Positions 1 to 11,339 are shown, numbered from the stretch's first letter. The stretch: DNA of 64,000 bases from Xylogone sp. PMI_703 (GCA_021399445.1 JAJTUQ010000014.1:186001-250000), one strand, 5' to 3'. The notes: generated from the sequence alone by a model not told the origin. Program-made: numbers and translations.

Positions 1-537
1 GAGGAAGAGCGCCTTCGTCTTGCTTCTTTGGTAGAAAGATCTCCCTTTGCCGACGAAATGGTTCCTTATTCCTTTTGTGAGAAAGAGGGTCGCAAATACC
101 TCGTGGATTTCTCGAAATCCACTAAGTATGCCGAATACGTATGTCGCAGACGTACTTGTGATACTTCTCATGATGTGTTAAAGAGCTTAGATTTTATTAC
201 ATCAAAACGCCAGAAACTTGAAGAGAAGGAGGAGGCGGCCATGATGAAAATCCTGTGGCTGCAAAAACAGAAACAGATGTTAAAAAAACGTGAAGATGAG
301 CTAGTGCGTCGAGAGCTGAAGTCCTTGGACGAATTCGACGCCGCAGAGGAGAAAGAATGGCTCGAACACGAATAAAAGGAAAAGGAAGCAGTTTGTCAGG
401 TGGAAATTACTGAGCTAGCAGAGGCTGGCCCCTCCGAGGCCTTCCCCTCCGACACTGACTTCTTTGCTTATGCTGATGTTCTGTTTGATCCCTCCTGGCT
501 TGCTTCACCTGTTCGTACTCCTCCAGAAACTCACTAG
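1..537 (+). pseudogene. Antisense accessory ORF of gypsy element A
   Basis: Plus-strand reading frame opposite gag-pol, open from the window edge to a TAG at 535-537 with one internal stop, TAA at 373-375. The related gene in element C has CAA-type Gln codons in this stretch, so the stop fits a single C-to-T change in a CpA context, as RIP makes. Visible: a Cys-containing segment (SFC near codon 28, then STKY followed by a VCRRRTC motif), a Glu/Lys-rich coiled coil, and a C-terminal YADVLFD motif shared with element C. The true start is upstream of the window; the first ATG inside is at 58. Function unknown. Boty-type elements of Botrytis are, from memory, reported to carry an extra opposite-strand ORF (brtn); homology is not tested here. 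Confidence 0.75.
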
Positions 538-3500
538 AGTTGGCGAGATACTCTTCTGGTTCCCAGGTATCTAACTATCTGTATTTTTCTCATTCTTTCT
601 ATCTGACCAAGTATTGTTTCTTGTTCTTTATTAACTTATTGTCTAAGATTTCTTTTACTTCCCATTTTATATTTAGGTCTTACTCCAGCTCTAAATTCAG
701 AGTTAATAACAATCTTAGGGGTGCCTTTTCTAGTATAACTATATAAAATATTAAGTATATTTGTATAATATTAAAGAATTCTAGTTTATATATCAGATTT
801 CCTAGTTTCTTTTTGATTTTGTATAAGTTAATCTTTTTTTAGTCTAATTTATTATTTAGTCTTGTTGTTTTAATAAATCTACGAATAATATAAACTTTAT
901 TTTCTTCTTTAAGCTTAAGTTTTATATTATACTTTTGATTATAGTATTTCTTTATGTATTTTTATATGAATTTGATGTCATACTTTAAGTAATTATAAAT
1001 TTTTTCTAATTTATCTATTCACTGTTCAACCATCTTGGAAATGTTTCTTACTTTTACTTTTATAAAGTAAGTTTAAGCTTTGTAACTATAATTCACAAAG
1101 AAAAGTATAACTTTAGTAATTTTATTTTTTATATTATTATATACTAATTACATTATTAGTAAGAAATCTTTCCAATTTGACTGTTTATAATCTATGTAAC
1201 AGTAAAAATAAACTTTTATAATCTGGTTAACTCACTTGGTCTATCTGTCTGTCTGAGCCCATCCTTTTGTGACGATTTTCTTTTTGATACTTAATCTCTT
1301 GCAGATTACTTCCCAGAATTTCGACATAAAAAACTTATTTTTGTCTGAAATAATTTCTGCTAAAATATTATAGTTTATTATAACCCTAGAAATCATAATT
1401 TCTGTTAAATCCTCAGTTATCTATATTTCTTTTTATAATAATATAATAAAGTACTTTGTAAGTCTATTAATTATGATGAAGATTAAGTTATAATGATCTT
1501 TATCCAGTCTGTTAACACTTCTTGATAAGGATAATCTTGTGATAAAATCCTATGAAATAAAAGTCCAAGGCTTTTTTAATATCTGAAGAAGTATTAATTA
1601 TCTTATAAACTTTTTTCTTGATGTTTTAGTCTTATGACAAATATTATAATTATTAATGACTTTAATAACTTTTTACTAAAATTTAAAGATAAAGAATTTC
1701 TGTTATAATCTGTTCTTAGTCTTTGTAATTCTTTAATAATTATGTATAAATAATTTATGTTATTCTTTCATAAACTCCTGGATAATTGCTAGTGGGATAA
1801 ATATTCTTCTATCCTTTAGCTAAATGTCTAGAAATTCCTGATCCTTGAGCTAACTGGCCTCGGGATCTTTAAAGATTTCTTTCTTTTTTATAATAATTAA
1901 CTTAATCTTTTCTAGCCATTCTTCATCAATAACCTATATAACTACTAATACTTATACATAATTAAGGTATAAAGTGTTACTTTCCTTTTTGAATATAGTA
2001 AGTTCTTGCTTTAAACTTTTTTCTATATAATCTGGTCACCTGCTTAAAGTATCTGCTCTAGTATTCTCTGTTCCTTGGACATAACAAATCCTGAAATTAT
2101 ATTATGCTAACATTTTATATTAATATACTTATTTTTTATTAAAGTCTTTAATAATCATGAAAATTATTAAATTTTTATAGTTTGTTAAAATCTTAAACTA
2201 ATGTTTAACCCCACATAAATAAACCTTCTAGTACTTGCAATACTCTATAATGGCCAAGAGTTTTTTATTATAGATATTGTAGTTTAACTCTGCTAGAATA
2301 AACTTTTGGGAGTAAAAGGCTATTAACCTCTAACGTCCTTTGTTATCTTTTTGTGACAAGACTCTTCTTAACGCCTTATCTGAGGCATCTGTTTCCAATA
2401 AGTATAGTTTTTCGGGATTAGTATAAGCTAGTATTTTGCCTATATTATATTAATTCTTAACCTCTTGGAAAGCTCCTTCCTGCTTTTTGTCCCAGACGAA
2501 AGGTATATCCTTTTTCGTCAATTCCGTTAATGGGCCCACTATTACTGAATAGCCCACTATATAACATCTATAGTAATTAGTAAGTCCATTAAATTACTGG
2601 ACTTCCTTGACTGTTCTTGAAGTAAGCCATTCCTTAATGGCTCTTATTTTCTCTAGGTCTATTCGGAATCTTTTGTCCGAAACTATTTCACTTAGAAATT
2701 TCACTTCTGTCACATTAAACTGACATTTAGCCAATTTATATTTCATGTCATTATTAATCAATACTTTTAGTATAATACAAATATATTGTCTATGTTCTTC
2801 TAACATCTTGGAATAAATCAAGATGTCATCCAAATATACTATTACAAAATGATCCAAATATGGTCTCAAAATTATATTACTCACTTTCTGTATAATTGCC
2901 AATACATTTGTTAAACCAAAAAACATAATCAATAATTTATAAAATCCATATTTAGTTCGAATAATAATGTACTACTTATGTCCTTCCTTGATCTTTATCA
3001 AGTTGAATCTTATAGTAAAGTTTAATTTCGTGAAATATCTAACTTTAATAAGTATATCTTGTATATTGTTAATACAAAGTAATAAATATCTGTTTTTTAT
3101 AGTTTTACTGTTTAAATTTCTATAATCTTTACATAATCTTCCCTTGGGGTCATTTAGTTTTAGTGCCCATATTAATAATGTTCCCCACAAAGAGCTCAAC
3201 TCCTTGTAGAAGCTCTTTGTAGTCTGTTCATCCAGTCACTCCTTCAAGATCTTATCTTTGGCAGGATTCGTTCCATAAATGAGTTTATATAAAAAGGTTA
3301 TACTTTCTTGGAAAATGATTTCGTGGTCTTATTCTTTGTGTAAAAATAAAGTTATATCTTTCGGTCAAAGAGTAAATAACTTATGACAGTCTTAGTATTC
3401 TTCTGGGAAAATATCCAGTTTATTCTGGAGGTCATCCTGAGCAAGTTCAACAGCAAAAACATCTTACGTAAGCCATTCTTTTAGTCTAATATTATAGTAA

Positions 3501-5893
3501 TATTTAAATGTCAATTTCTTTATTTTCCAGTTAACGTTTAGGTCATGGAATTCTAACCAAGGTTGTCCCAGGATGATATCTTCCTTTCCAAAGGAGGAAA
3601 CCTTAAACCGGATTTATTCTTGATGATTTCCAATCTTTATGATAAAGGGTTTAATTCTTGCAAATACTCTTTCTTTTGTTAACGAGCTGTTAACCATTCA
3701 TAAAGGTTAATTATAGACTTCAGTCTGTGCGTCTATTGTCTTAGTGACTTATAGTAAGATTAGGTTAATCTGGCTTCTTGAATCTACTAAAGCTTTAAAG
3801 TTTCTGTTATCAAACTTAATATTTAACCAGATAACTTCTCTTTCCCTGGCCATAAATATATTAAAGGTGAATTCTATGTTGAATTCCTCTTCTCAGGTCA
3901 TCTGAGGTAATACTCTCTTTGCCTTAAGCTTTCTCAGGTTAAACAGGTTGTTAATATACCTTTTAAAAAGCATCTATTTGTCGTTAAACTCATAATAATG
4001 GCCTATCCCATAATTATAACATTATTCTTGATATTTTATATAAAAAATTATTTCTCGATATACTTCTTTCTTGGCCTAGTACATCTTCTCTTCGTCTTTA
4101 TGATATATAACCCAGGTATAAAAGTCTTGTCGGAGTAATTATATATTTTCTCTCAGAGAGTAAAGTACTAAGTCATTATAGTATAATCCGCTAATAATGA
4201 TTTTTTCGAAGTTAAACTATATAACCTTAACTACAGTTCCTAATTTCCATATTTTGTACTAAAGAAGTTTATCTCATTAAAGTGATATATCCTAAAAAAT
4301 ATTTCTTTCGACTAATCTTCAGATTTCTACATAACTTCTGTCAAAATGAAAAGTTATTTTAATTAATATTATTCTTTCACTTACTTATGACTCATTTGTT
4401 TGATAAGATTAAGCGATAAAATCCTCTTGTTTTACATAATTAAAGAGCTTAGAACCCTAGAAGATTTTCCGAAAAGATTTTTCTGTTATTCTTTGATTAA
4501 GTTTTAATATTTTAAGTATTATATATAAAGAATATATTAATAAAATTCTAATATGTCCTTTTCCTTTCGGGGATTCCTAGTCAACTTGATTGAAACTGTC
4601 CTGAAATTCTTCATAGATCATCAGTTCTCCCCTAACTTGTCCTAGGAGAAACAGGTCTAATAAGTCAATAATGTCTTAATATTCTTCTAGAGAGAAATTG
4701 TTGGGGTTAATAGTTTCCAAGCTTTATCACTTCATTTCTTTTACAGTAAACATTAATATATCTAACTTATTTACAGTAAGAGAAAAGACTCTTGAAGATA
4801 TTATATTCTTGATATTATGGTAAACTTTTGTCGTAGAATACTTTATAGGAAAAATTCATAAGATCTAGTCCATGGACTAATCTTTATTATTCTCTGGTAA
4901 CTCGTCAGAGTCACTTTATCTTATTAATAAGATATCACCTGAACTATAAAATTCGTTATCTTCGGCCAAGGACACCATAAATATAGTCTTAACCTCCTTT
5001 GGCTTTCCTTTGTCCTTATTACTGTATTCCCGGGCAGTATGTCCAACTTGTCTATACTTATAACAAAGTTTCTTTTCTCTCTTTTCTTTGTATTATTCAA
5101 AAAATAAGTTATATTTATTTTTTCCTCTAAGTAATCTTTTATTATAGTTTTTGGGACCTTGTCTTCTTCTTCCTGTGATCTTATCGAGGTCTATCAGGTC
5201 CCCTCGATCATCGACGTAACTCTTTCGTTTATTTGTCTGTAAGGAGTAAGGAATTCTTCTTTTTTTTTCCATGCACCATTTATATTGAAAATTATCAATT
5301 TCCTCAGCCTCTTTTATTTATTTCAGCAAAATGTCCAGGCAAGGTCTAATTTGAGCCAATTCGTCCTTGACTAATTCCTTAAGTCCTTTGTAATACTAAA
5401 ACATAAGAACTCTATCCTCCTAATTAATCAGATTGCTTAGTTGCCTGAATCTGGTATTGTATGTCGTTGTGGATCTAGTTTGCTTGAAGGTGTACAATTG
5501 TTGTTCTGCCCTATCTGTTTCATAAGAGTCACCAAAAACTCTTTTCAATTCTTTTTCAAAGTTGTTAACGGATTTGAAAATATTGGTAATGTCTTGCCAT
5601 TTATCCTCATGTCCTGGTAAATATTTTTTTGCATTCTCAACATACGGAAAGATCCATTGTAATACTTTACTGTCAAAGTAAGAGATCATCCAAATGATTT
5701 TTTCGAAGTCACTCTTGAGTATTTGCTTGTGTAAGGACAAGTAAGAGTGGACCTGAAACAGAAATATCTTTAGCTTGGTCCTCTTGCCATGATACTTCTT
5801 GATCTTTCCTAACTTAAGCTTCTTTTCCACGAAGCTGGGTTGCTGGTTCTGGTCTGCTCCAGGAGCTGGGGGTGCTGATGATTCTCTGGCCAT
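407..5893 (-). pseudogene. gag-pol of gypsy element A (RIP-degraded)
   Basis: Gag begins at ATG 5893 (protein starts MARESS) and is open to 5420; degenerate zinc-knuckle coding follows near 5040-5100. Protease near 3770-3860 reads ALVDSRSQINLI, where family members have DSG. Reverse transcriptase at 2594-3199 in two open pieces keeps the catalytic YLDD ([11 protein letters not shown]). Integrase core start (DFIT followed by a degraded LP.SKS) is near 1500-1570. A chromodomain with WEPEEYL is near 550-685. The frame then continues through EEYEQVK and TEHQHK to a stop at 407-409, overlapping the plus-strand accessory ORF by 131 bp. Many stops between these blocks make the polyprotein dead. Confidence 0.85.
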
Positions 5894-5922
5894 GGTATCT
5901 TCGAGTTTCAAGGTGCTCAAAG

Positions 5923-6450
5923 TGTAATGTTCCTACAAGGGTATGAGGTTATTTATCACTTAAATGATAAATGAAGGTAAAGGGCAAGAAAATATCTTCA
6001 CAAGGCTTTAGGGTAATTATTATAAAATGTAAATATGCTGTAAATCAATTAAGTTAAGCACAAAGCTCTTATTTACTGTAAAACTATCTATTTATATAGT
6101 GAATAACTTTGCCCGGAATCTCATAAAGTCACAAGATTTCAGAAGATTCTTAAGGTCCTGGAGTCAATAGAGTTAAGTATGTTCTAATGACTTCATCACG
6201 TAACCTAGCTGCCCAGGAGATTCTTACTGACCAGAATCTGGCAACGGAATTCTGTTAGTAAAGTTTTACTAGTAATCCCCTATTAGTACTTTTCTTCTAA
6301 TCAATTCTAGCCAATAGACTGTTACTAGTCAAAACTGCTGTTAGTAGTGTCCTTATTGCTATCTCAAGTTTTATTATTATAAAGTTTGTGCCAGCTTGTG
6401 GAAGTACAATTCTACTGGTAGATTTCGGCTGTCAACCTTGGGTCATGACA
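5923..6450 (-). repeat. 5' LTR of gypsy element A (528 bp)
   Basis: Bounded by TG and CA in plus orientation (starts TGTAATGTTCC, ends GGTCATGACA). Its first 180 bp align with the LTRs of element C at 30961 and 37649 and with fragments at 52122 and 44300-44679. It lies directly next to the conserved leader ending in the gag ATG, which fixes it as the 5' LTR of a minus-strand element. Confidence 0.9.
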
Positions 6451-6496
6451 TTATTATTAATATTATAAACAATAAATTTTATAACATAATTCCCTG

Positions 6497-6920
6497 TGTT
6501 ACAAACCTAAGTCTCTACCTAGGTCCTATAAAGTGTATAAGTATATACTAAGTCGTAAAGGGGTTGGTGAGAGCTCGGGGATCAGTATAATATAGTATAT
6601 GATCGTAACTATAATTGTATAGATAACAATCTGTATTATAAGTTGAGCACGAGGCTCCTATCTACTGAGAACTATACGGATTTATATAGACTATGAATTA
6701 CCTTGGATCATCTGGATCCTCTGGATCCTCGCAATGATCCCAATGATCCCAATGATCCCAATGATCCCAATGATCCCAATGATCCCAATGATCCCAATGA
6801 TCCCAATGATCCCAATGATCCCAATGATCCCAGTCACGTGACCCTGGGTTATGTCAGGTTCTCTGTGTAGCTTCGCTACCGAGCCTCAGGCCTAACATCA
6901 TCCTTGCGGAGTTTGTGACA
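6497..6920 (-). repeat. Solo LTR of gypsy family D (424 bp)
   Basis: Starts TGTTACAAACC and ends GTTTGTGACA. Aligns over its length with the LTR at 57635-58004 (shared blocks include CTACCTAGGTCCTATA, ACTAAGTCGTAAAGGGG and GTCAGGTTCTCT), differing mainly in the central repeat. No internal region flanks it, so it is a solo LTR. I see no clean 5-bp target duplication. It sits 46 bp beyond the LTR of element A and abuts a copia LTR edge at 6921. Confidence 0.85.
6732..6830. repeat. Minisatellite, 11 x 9 bp (CAATGATCC)
   Basis: Eleven perfect tandem copies of CAATGATCC inside the solo LTR, in the part that in the related LTR at 57635-58004 is occupied by a different GGTCC/CCTGG-rich repeat. The flanking TGGATC-rich sequence (6708-6730) looks like a degenerate precursor. 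Confidence 0.95.
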
Positions 6921-6985
6921 GTGCCTAGTGAACCAACACTTCCCTTATATGAGCATAACGATCATAATCTTAACAATGAGAAAAT
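6921..6985 (+). repeat. Edge of a copia-type LTR plus internal flank
   Basis: 6921-6938 is the reverse complement of the first 18 bp of the LTR at 20167-20359. The next ~45 bp (to about 6985) match the reverse complement of the sequence just before that LTR. Read on the plus strand this is the last part of an LTR followed by the start of the internal region. The rest of the LTR is missing, cut by the solo LTR at 6497-6920. Confidence 0.6.
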
Positions 6986-7059
6986 AAATGCATATATAAG
7001 TTAAAGTAAAAAGAGTGACAAGAAGAATAAGTCTAACTATCTCTTTATACTAACTTACT

Positions 7060-7185
7060 TTGTATATACCTGTTAAAATCCTTATTTGAAGTCTGTGCTC
7101 ATCCGTAGAATAGCATGGTAAACTGCCTCTTCAAGTAATAGTGTACAGGCTTCAAATGAGGGTTTAAACAGGCATATACGAAGTA
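7060..7185. repeat. Imperfect inverted repeat / hairpin
   Basis: Arms of about 42 bp (roughly 7062-7105 and 7140-7183) are imperfect reverse complements, sharing TATATACCTGTT, CTTATTTGAAG and related blocks around a ~35-bp loop. It lies downstream of the small secreted protein gene. It could be a degenerate MITE; no target duplication is recognised. Confidence 0.5.
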
Positions 7186-7210
7186 TATCTTCTTATAGTT
7201 ATTAAAGAAT

Positions 7211-7686
7211 TTAACAAGCCTACATTATAATACGTTAATATAAGTCTGAAGTAATTATAGTCTTAATTATATAAAAAGGTAAAACTTACACACCCACCAA
7301 GCGTAAAAAAGCCGCCACCGGAGATGCACTCTGCTAAGCAACAAACTGGGTCACCGTTTGGGAGCAGTGCCTGTTATAAACTACATTAGCAAATATCTTA
7401 TTACTTATGATAACTTTTCAAGTATCCACTTCTACCAAAGTCTTATTTTTATATCATAGATAGAACTTACAGGAGAGCACACTGTGCAATCAAACCCATC
7501 ATCACCGTCTATCTGGCCGCACGCGAGAGATCCACCACACAAGCACTCACATTGACCGAAGATTGTGTTTCCATTATCATCGGTACACTGAGGAGGAAGT
7601 TGCCGAACTGTAAGCCCTTGATCGCCAGGCGATGGCAAAGCTAAGGTCTTAACAGCTGCCAAGGTTATAAGAAGAAAGAATTTCAT
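7211..7686 (-). CDS. Small secreted cysteine-rich protein (12 Cys, 101 aa)
   Basis: Three exons on the minus strand: 7686-7471, 7370-7290 and 7219-7211, separated by introns of 100 bp (GTAAGT...ACAG) and 70 bp (GTAAGT...TAG), both in phase 0. The spliced protein is 101 aa. Residues 1-about 17 (MKFFLLITLAAVKTLALPS) are a typical signal peptide. The mature part holds 12 cysteines at about 34, 46, 48, 50, 56, 67, 70, 82, 83, 87, 99 and 101, including a CECLC cluster, a CC pair and a C-terminal CAC. Six disulfides in the apoplast are the likely state. Without splicing the frame would end early with only seven Cys; splicing restores a regular Cys pattern to the last residue, which supports the model. 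I do not recognise the family. Size, secretion signal, Cys density and repeat-rich surroundings are those of candidate effectors or antimicrobial-type proteins, but function is unknown. Confidence 0.75.
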
Positions 7687-9440
7687 TGCGAAGTATAGTA
7701 GAAGTTACTTAAGTAGCTGATAAGGTAGTTTCTTACTAGAATTCTGTTGAGTAGGAAGTGATGAGATATGTGGCCCAAGGCTACTTTATAATAAAGAGGC
7801 TTTATATTTCTATTTTACTAAGACCACTCAGAGAAAGAGTTAACTCTTACCAAGCTGACTACATTAGAAGTTAATGTCATGTTAGATTTTAATGATGTCG
7901 TGTTAACTTTTAGTAGAAGTTATCTGCGAGTGGTGGACTTCTACATGTCTTAGCCGTTTACTGTACTACAGGTCTAACAACCGAAGAAGTTAGGATGTAG
8001 ATTACTTATTGCTTTAATTGGTATAATTAGTTCAGACGCTACAAGTGTTAAGGATAAACTTGATCTTACTACTTCAGACTTTGTACGAAGTACAGTGGTC
8101 GTCAGCTATTAACGACGAAATCTCAGAGACCTTGCTTACTAAGATCCATATTTCATGCACTTCTACATTCCTTAATAAGTTATTAATTGCAAAACCTGAT
8201 TCTAGCTTGTAACAACACGTTAACTACGTTTTAGTTATAATTATAGAACTTATAAGGTCTTATTACAAGCTAGAACCAGGTTTCGCAGTTAATAACTTAT
8301 TAAGGAATGTAAAAGTACAAAGTGAAAATCCCTGCTACATACTTGTATATACGACCGGGCATGTGACCCTCTTTTCCCTCGCCTTTTTTCCGGCTCTTTT
8401 AGTCCCCTTTTCTCTTTTGGTCCGCCCCGCGTTTCTAGTCGTACGCCTCACCACCATTTCCTCTTTTGTGAGATAATCGTCGGCTTACTTAATCGATCTT
8501 CATTTCTAACGTAACTCTCACACAGTTAGATTACCCACATACCCAGATCACTACCTCACCAAATCATCAATTCTACTTATACCATTACTTTTAACTAATT
8601 ATTATACAACTACAATATATCGATATGCGCCAAAAGTCACTTTTACAGCAAGAAGGAAAAGTCTTTCTTGTTATAAACATATTAAAAAACCGACAAATTA
8701 TATCTATTCGACGTGTAGTACACAATTTCAACGTTCTTTATGTAACTCTTCATGTACACCTTAAAAGCCGCCCTTGATTAATAACTATCTTTATTAAAAG
8801 GTATAGAATAATTCAACTCGAGGAATAATCGTTAAAGCAATGGATAAAGTCTATAAGAAAACGAGAATTACCTCTCAGACCTTCAGATATGTATATAATA
8901 GCTAATCTTCTGATTTCTGGGCATAATAAACTTACTCCTCCTTCTTTTGTCAGCAAGAATTAGTTTTACAGCTTCTTGAGTCGAAATTTAGACCTGAATA
9001 CTAAATACATACATTAATATAATTATTAATATATTAAATATGAAAATCCGAAAGTTATACATAAATAGTTCGAGAGAATTATATTAGTCAAGCTTGAATA
9101 TAAGATTTTAGACAAGGATATTTACAATTTCAATGAAACTGAGTTTGTTATAAGATTAATTATTATTACTAAAGTAGTTACATCTACTGATTGTTTAAGT
9201 AAGCTTTTACTTCTATAACCTAATAATAAAAAATAAATTACTGTAATTAAGTCAATTAATATATAAAGTTAAACTTTATTTTCCATGATTATATTTAAAG
9301 AGAAATAATTAGTTCATTAGTATGACGATTTGTCAGAAGGTTGAAGAATTATTACAAGTAATAATAAATAAATAAATAACGAAATTAAACTTAAATGACT
9401 TTAAAAAACCTTTAATCTATATACTAAAACTCATACAAAA
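7687..9440. other. Intergenic, no gene recognised
   Basis: The proximal part should contain the promoter of the secreted-protein gene. A C/T-rich, less AT-biased patch is at about 8345-8470. The rest is AT-rich without a credible ORF. The only clear structure is the inverted repeat at 8164-8311. Confidence 0.5.
8164..8311. repeat. Inverted repeat, ~49-bp arms
   Basis: Arms 8164-8212 and 8263-8311 are near-perfect reverse complements (TACATTCCTTAATAAGTTAT at the outer end, CTAGCTTGTAA at the inner end) around a 50-bp spacer. Mismatches are mostly transitions, as expected after RIP or single-strand decay. Probably a MITE or fold-back element; flanking duplication not identified. Confidence 0.75.
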
Positions 9441-9674
9441 TGTTAAAGGATGAGCATCCTGGGGTGGTCAACAGCGAATCACAGGTAAGACGAAGGGTGT
9501 GCACAGGTGTCTCTCATATATTCTATAGACTAAATCTTGTCCCTTACATTGTTAAGTTTAAGCTTTACTTTATACTGTATAATGGTTATATGAATGTTTT
9601 AGGTGAAGTCTCTTTACTGGGGCTGCATTCCCCCCTGGTGGGCGTAACACCCTCTTTACACCTGGCCCTTAACA
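9441..9674 (-). repeat. 3' LTR of gypsy element B
   Basis: Begins TGTTAAAGGATG and ends CCCTTAACA. Same length (234 bp) as the partner at 17439-17672. The roughly 25 differences I count are all transitions. Confidence 0.92.
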
Positions 9675-10466
9675 TTTATCCCCTCTCCTTAAGGCTCTTG
9701 TCCTCAAGAGCCAGACGTAAGAGCTTTATATTCAGTTCTTTTGTATAATATATAGTTTTGTGGTATGACGCTGCAAGAGCAATACGTATGAGCCTTAGTT
9801 GATGGCTTTTGTTTTTCTTTCTCTGATGGGATTTTAGTTGTAATGTCCTTTTATGTTTTCTGGTTGTTCTGCAGGGACTAGGTCACTGGTGTATTAGTAG
9901 TATATGGCTTAATTATTATTCTTTGTTTTTGTGTATAAAGGTAAGTTTTTTTTATGTATACTAAGATAATGGATTTCTTGATTTGGACAATGATCTTATA
10001 GTATAATGTATATTTTACTGTTATTTTAGATCAATAAATTAAAGAATTCAATAATTACTTTTCATGATCTGGTTAACTTTAGTGATTTACTGATTATGTA
10101 TACTAGATTATTAACTGTTTAACTTATTTATAAATATTTCTGATTCTTTCTCTTTTCTCTCTTTTTTACTTTGTCTTTAATATCTTTATCTATGATAAAA
10201 ATAAGTATTTTTCTTTTTTTTTATAATTTCCTCTTTACTTTTCTATAGTATTAAATATTATATTTATTCTTTTTCGAGTTATTTCTCTTATTTCTTCTTT
10301 GAATTATTGATAATCTGGTAAGTTTTCACTTTTCATTTCTCTTTTGAACTATTATTGAACTTTTTTGACTTTCTTTGCTTGATTCAGCTTTGATCTTAGG
10401 ACCTTTCATCCTGTGAGTATCTCTCCTTTCTTAGTTTTGGCTCTACGTTGATATGTCAATAGTATA

Positions 10467-11331
10467 ATGACTATCTTTTCCACCTTGAGAGATCTTAGGT
10501 TAGTCACTGTTCCCTTTTCGTGCTTATGTTGTCTCAAATGTGCTAAACATTTGGTTAAAACTCCTGGTCTAATTTGCAAAAAGGTCATTAAGTTTACTAA
10601 GTATGAAATTTATGCCATGAAACATAAGGATTGTTCTTGTATCTTTAGAAAGTTTCGTATATGTATAAATATATTAATAACTTTCTCTGATTACACTGTT
10701 CGTCATCTTTGTCTTTAGCCTGAGTTAGATACGAAGTAGACTTTTTTCATTAAATGTATAAAGTTGTCTATTAAGTATTATGTTTAACATAATACCTAAG
10801 TATAGGTTTTAGGGAACATTATAGTTATTAGACACTTCTTGAATAAGTTTGTTTGTTCTATTAAGACTTTCATCGATATATATCGTATGACTGTAAGTTT
10901 GTCTGTTCTATATACTCCTTTCTCTTAGCTGATGTCCATAGAACTGAATGAACAGTGATGATCTTTGGTCATCTTCTGAAGATAATGATAATGGAGATGA
11001 TTAAACCTTTACTCTTAAACGTCATTACACCAAGACTGTACTAACTCCTCGCGATGGATCTTCTTCCTCTCTTGCTCTGGATCTTTTGACTATTGTTATA
11101 AGTATGACTTTTACTGGTCTTACAAGTACTTCTGCCGTATTGGCAGGAGGTTCTGTTGCCTCTGGTACACTTTTTGTTATATCTGTATCTGGTATCTTTT
11201 CTCTTTTCCTAGGAAATGATGATGACTTTGATCCTCTTGTTAATAGTTTAAGTGGTTTGTAAGATGATATCAGTGATAATAACTTTTTTTTCGCTCTAGC
11301 TGTCCTTTCTCGTAAATATCATCATAAGTAA
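10467..11331 (+). pseudogene. Antisense accessory ORF of gypsy element B
   Basis: Plus-strand coding opposite pol, near the 3' LTR. The N-terminal part (10467-10718) has a Cys-rich segment (CCLKCAKHL, then GLICKK, FTKYE, KHKDC) resembling the Cys module of the equivalents in A and C. A second frame, 10948-11331, encodes an acidic and Ser/Thr-rich tail (WSSSEDNDNGDD, TPRDGSSSS, DDDFDPLVNSLSGL) with stops at about 11002 and 11260. The two parts are in different frames, so a frameshift or an intron lies between them. Unknown function, clearly inactivated here. Confidence 0.6.
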
Positions 11332-11339
11332 TGATTTAT

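Larger units (their letters stand above)
1..6450 (-). mobile_element. Ty3/gypsy chromovirus element A, 3' LTR outside window
   Basis: LTR retrotransposon transcribed leftward. Order on the minus strand: 5' LTR (5923-6450), gag (from ATG at 5893), protease, reverse transcriptase, integrase, chromodomain (about 545-685), with an extra gene on the plus strand at 1-537. The 3' LTR would lie before position 1, so the target duplication cannot be checked. The interior of pol is very AT-rich with many stops, while gag and the plus-strand ORF keep a more normal composition. Closely related to element C (30961-38234). Non-functional as it stands. Confidence 0.9.

Noticed and set aside
6732..6830. CRISPR-like array
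   Set aside because: Units are contiguous with no spacers, inside an LTR of a eukaryotic genome; it is a minisatellite.
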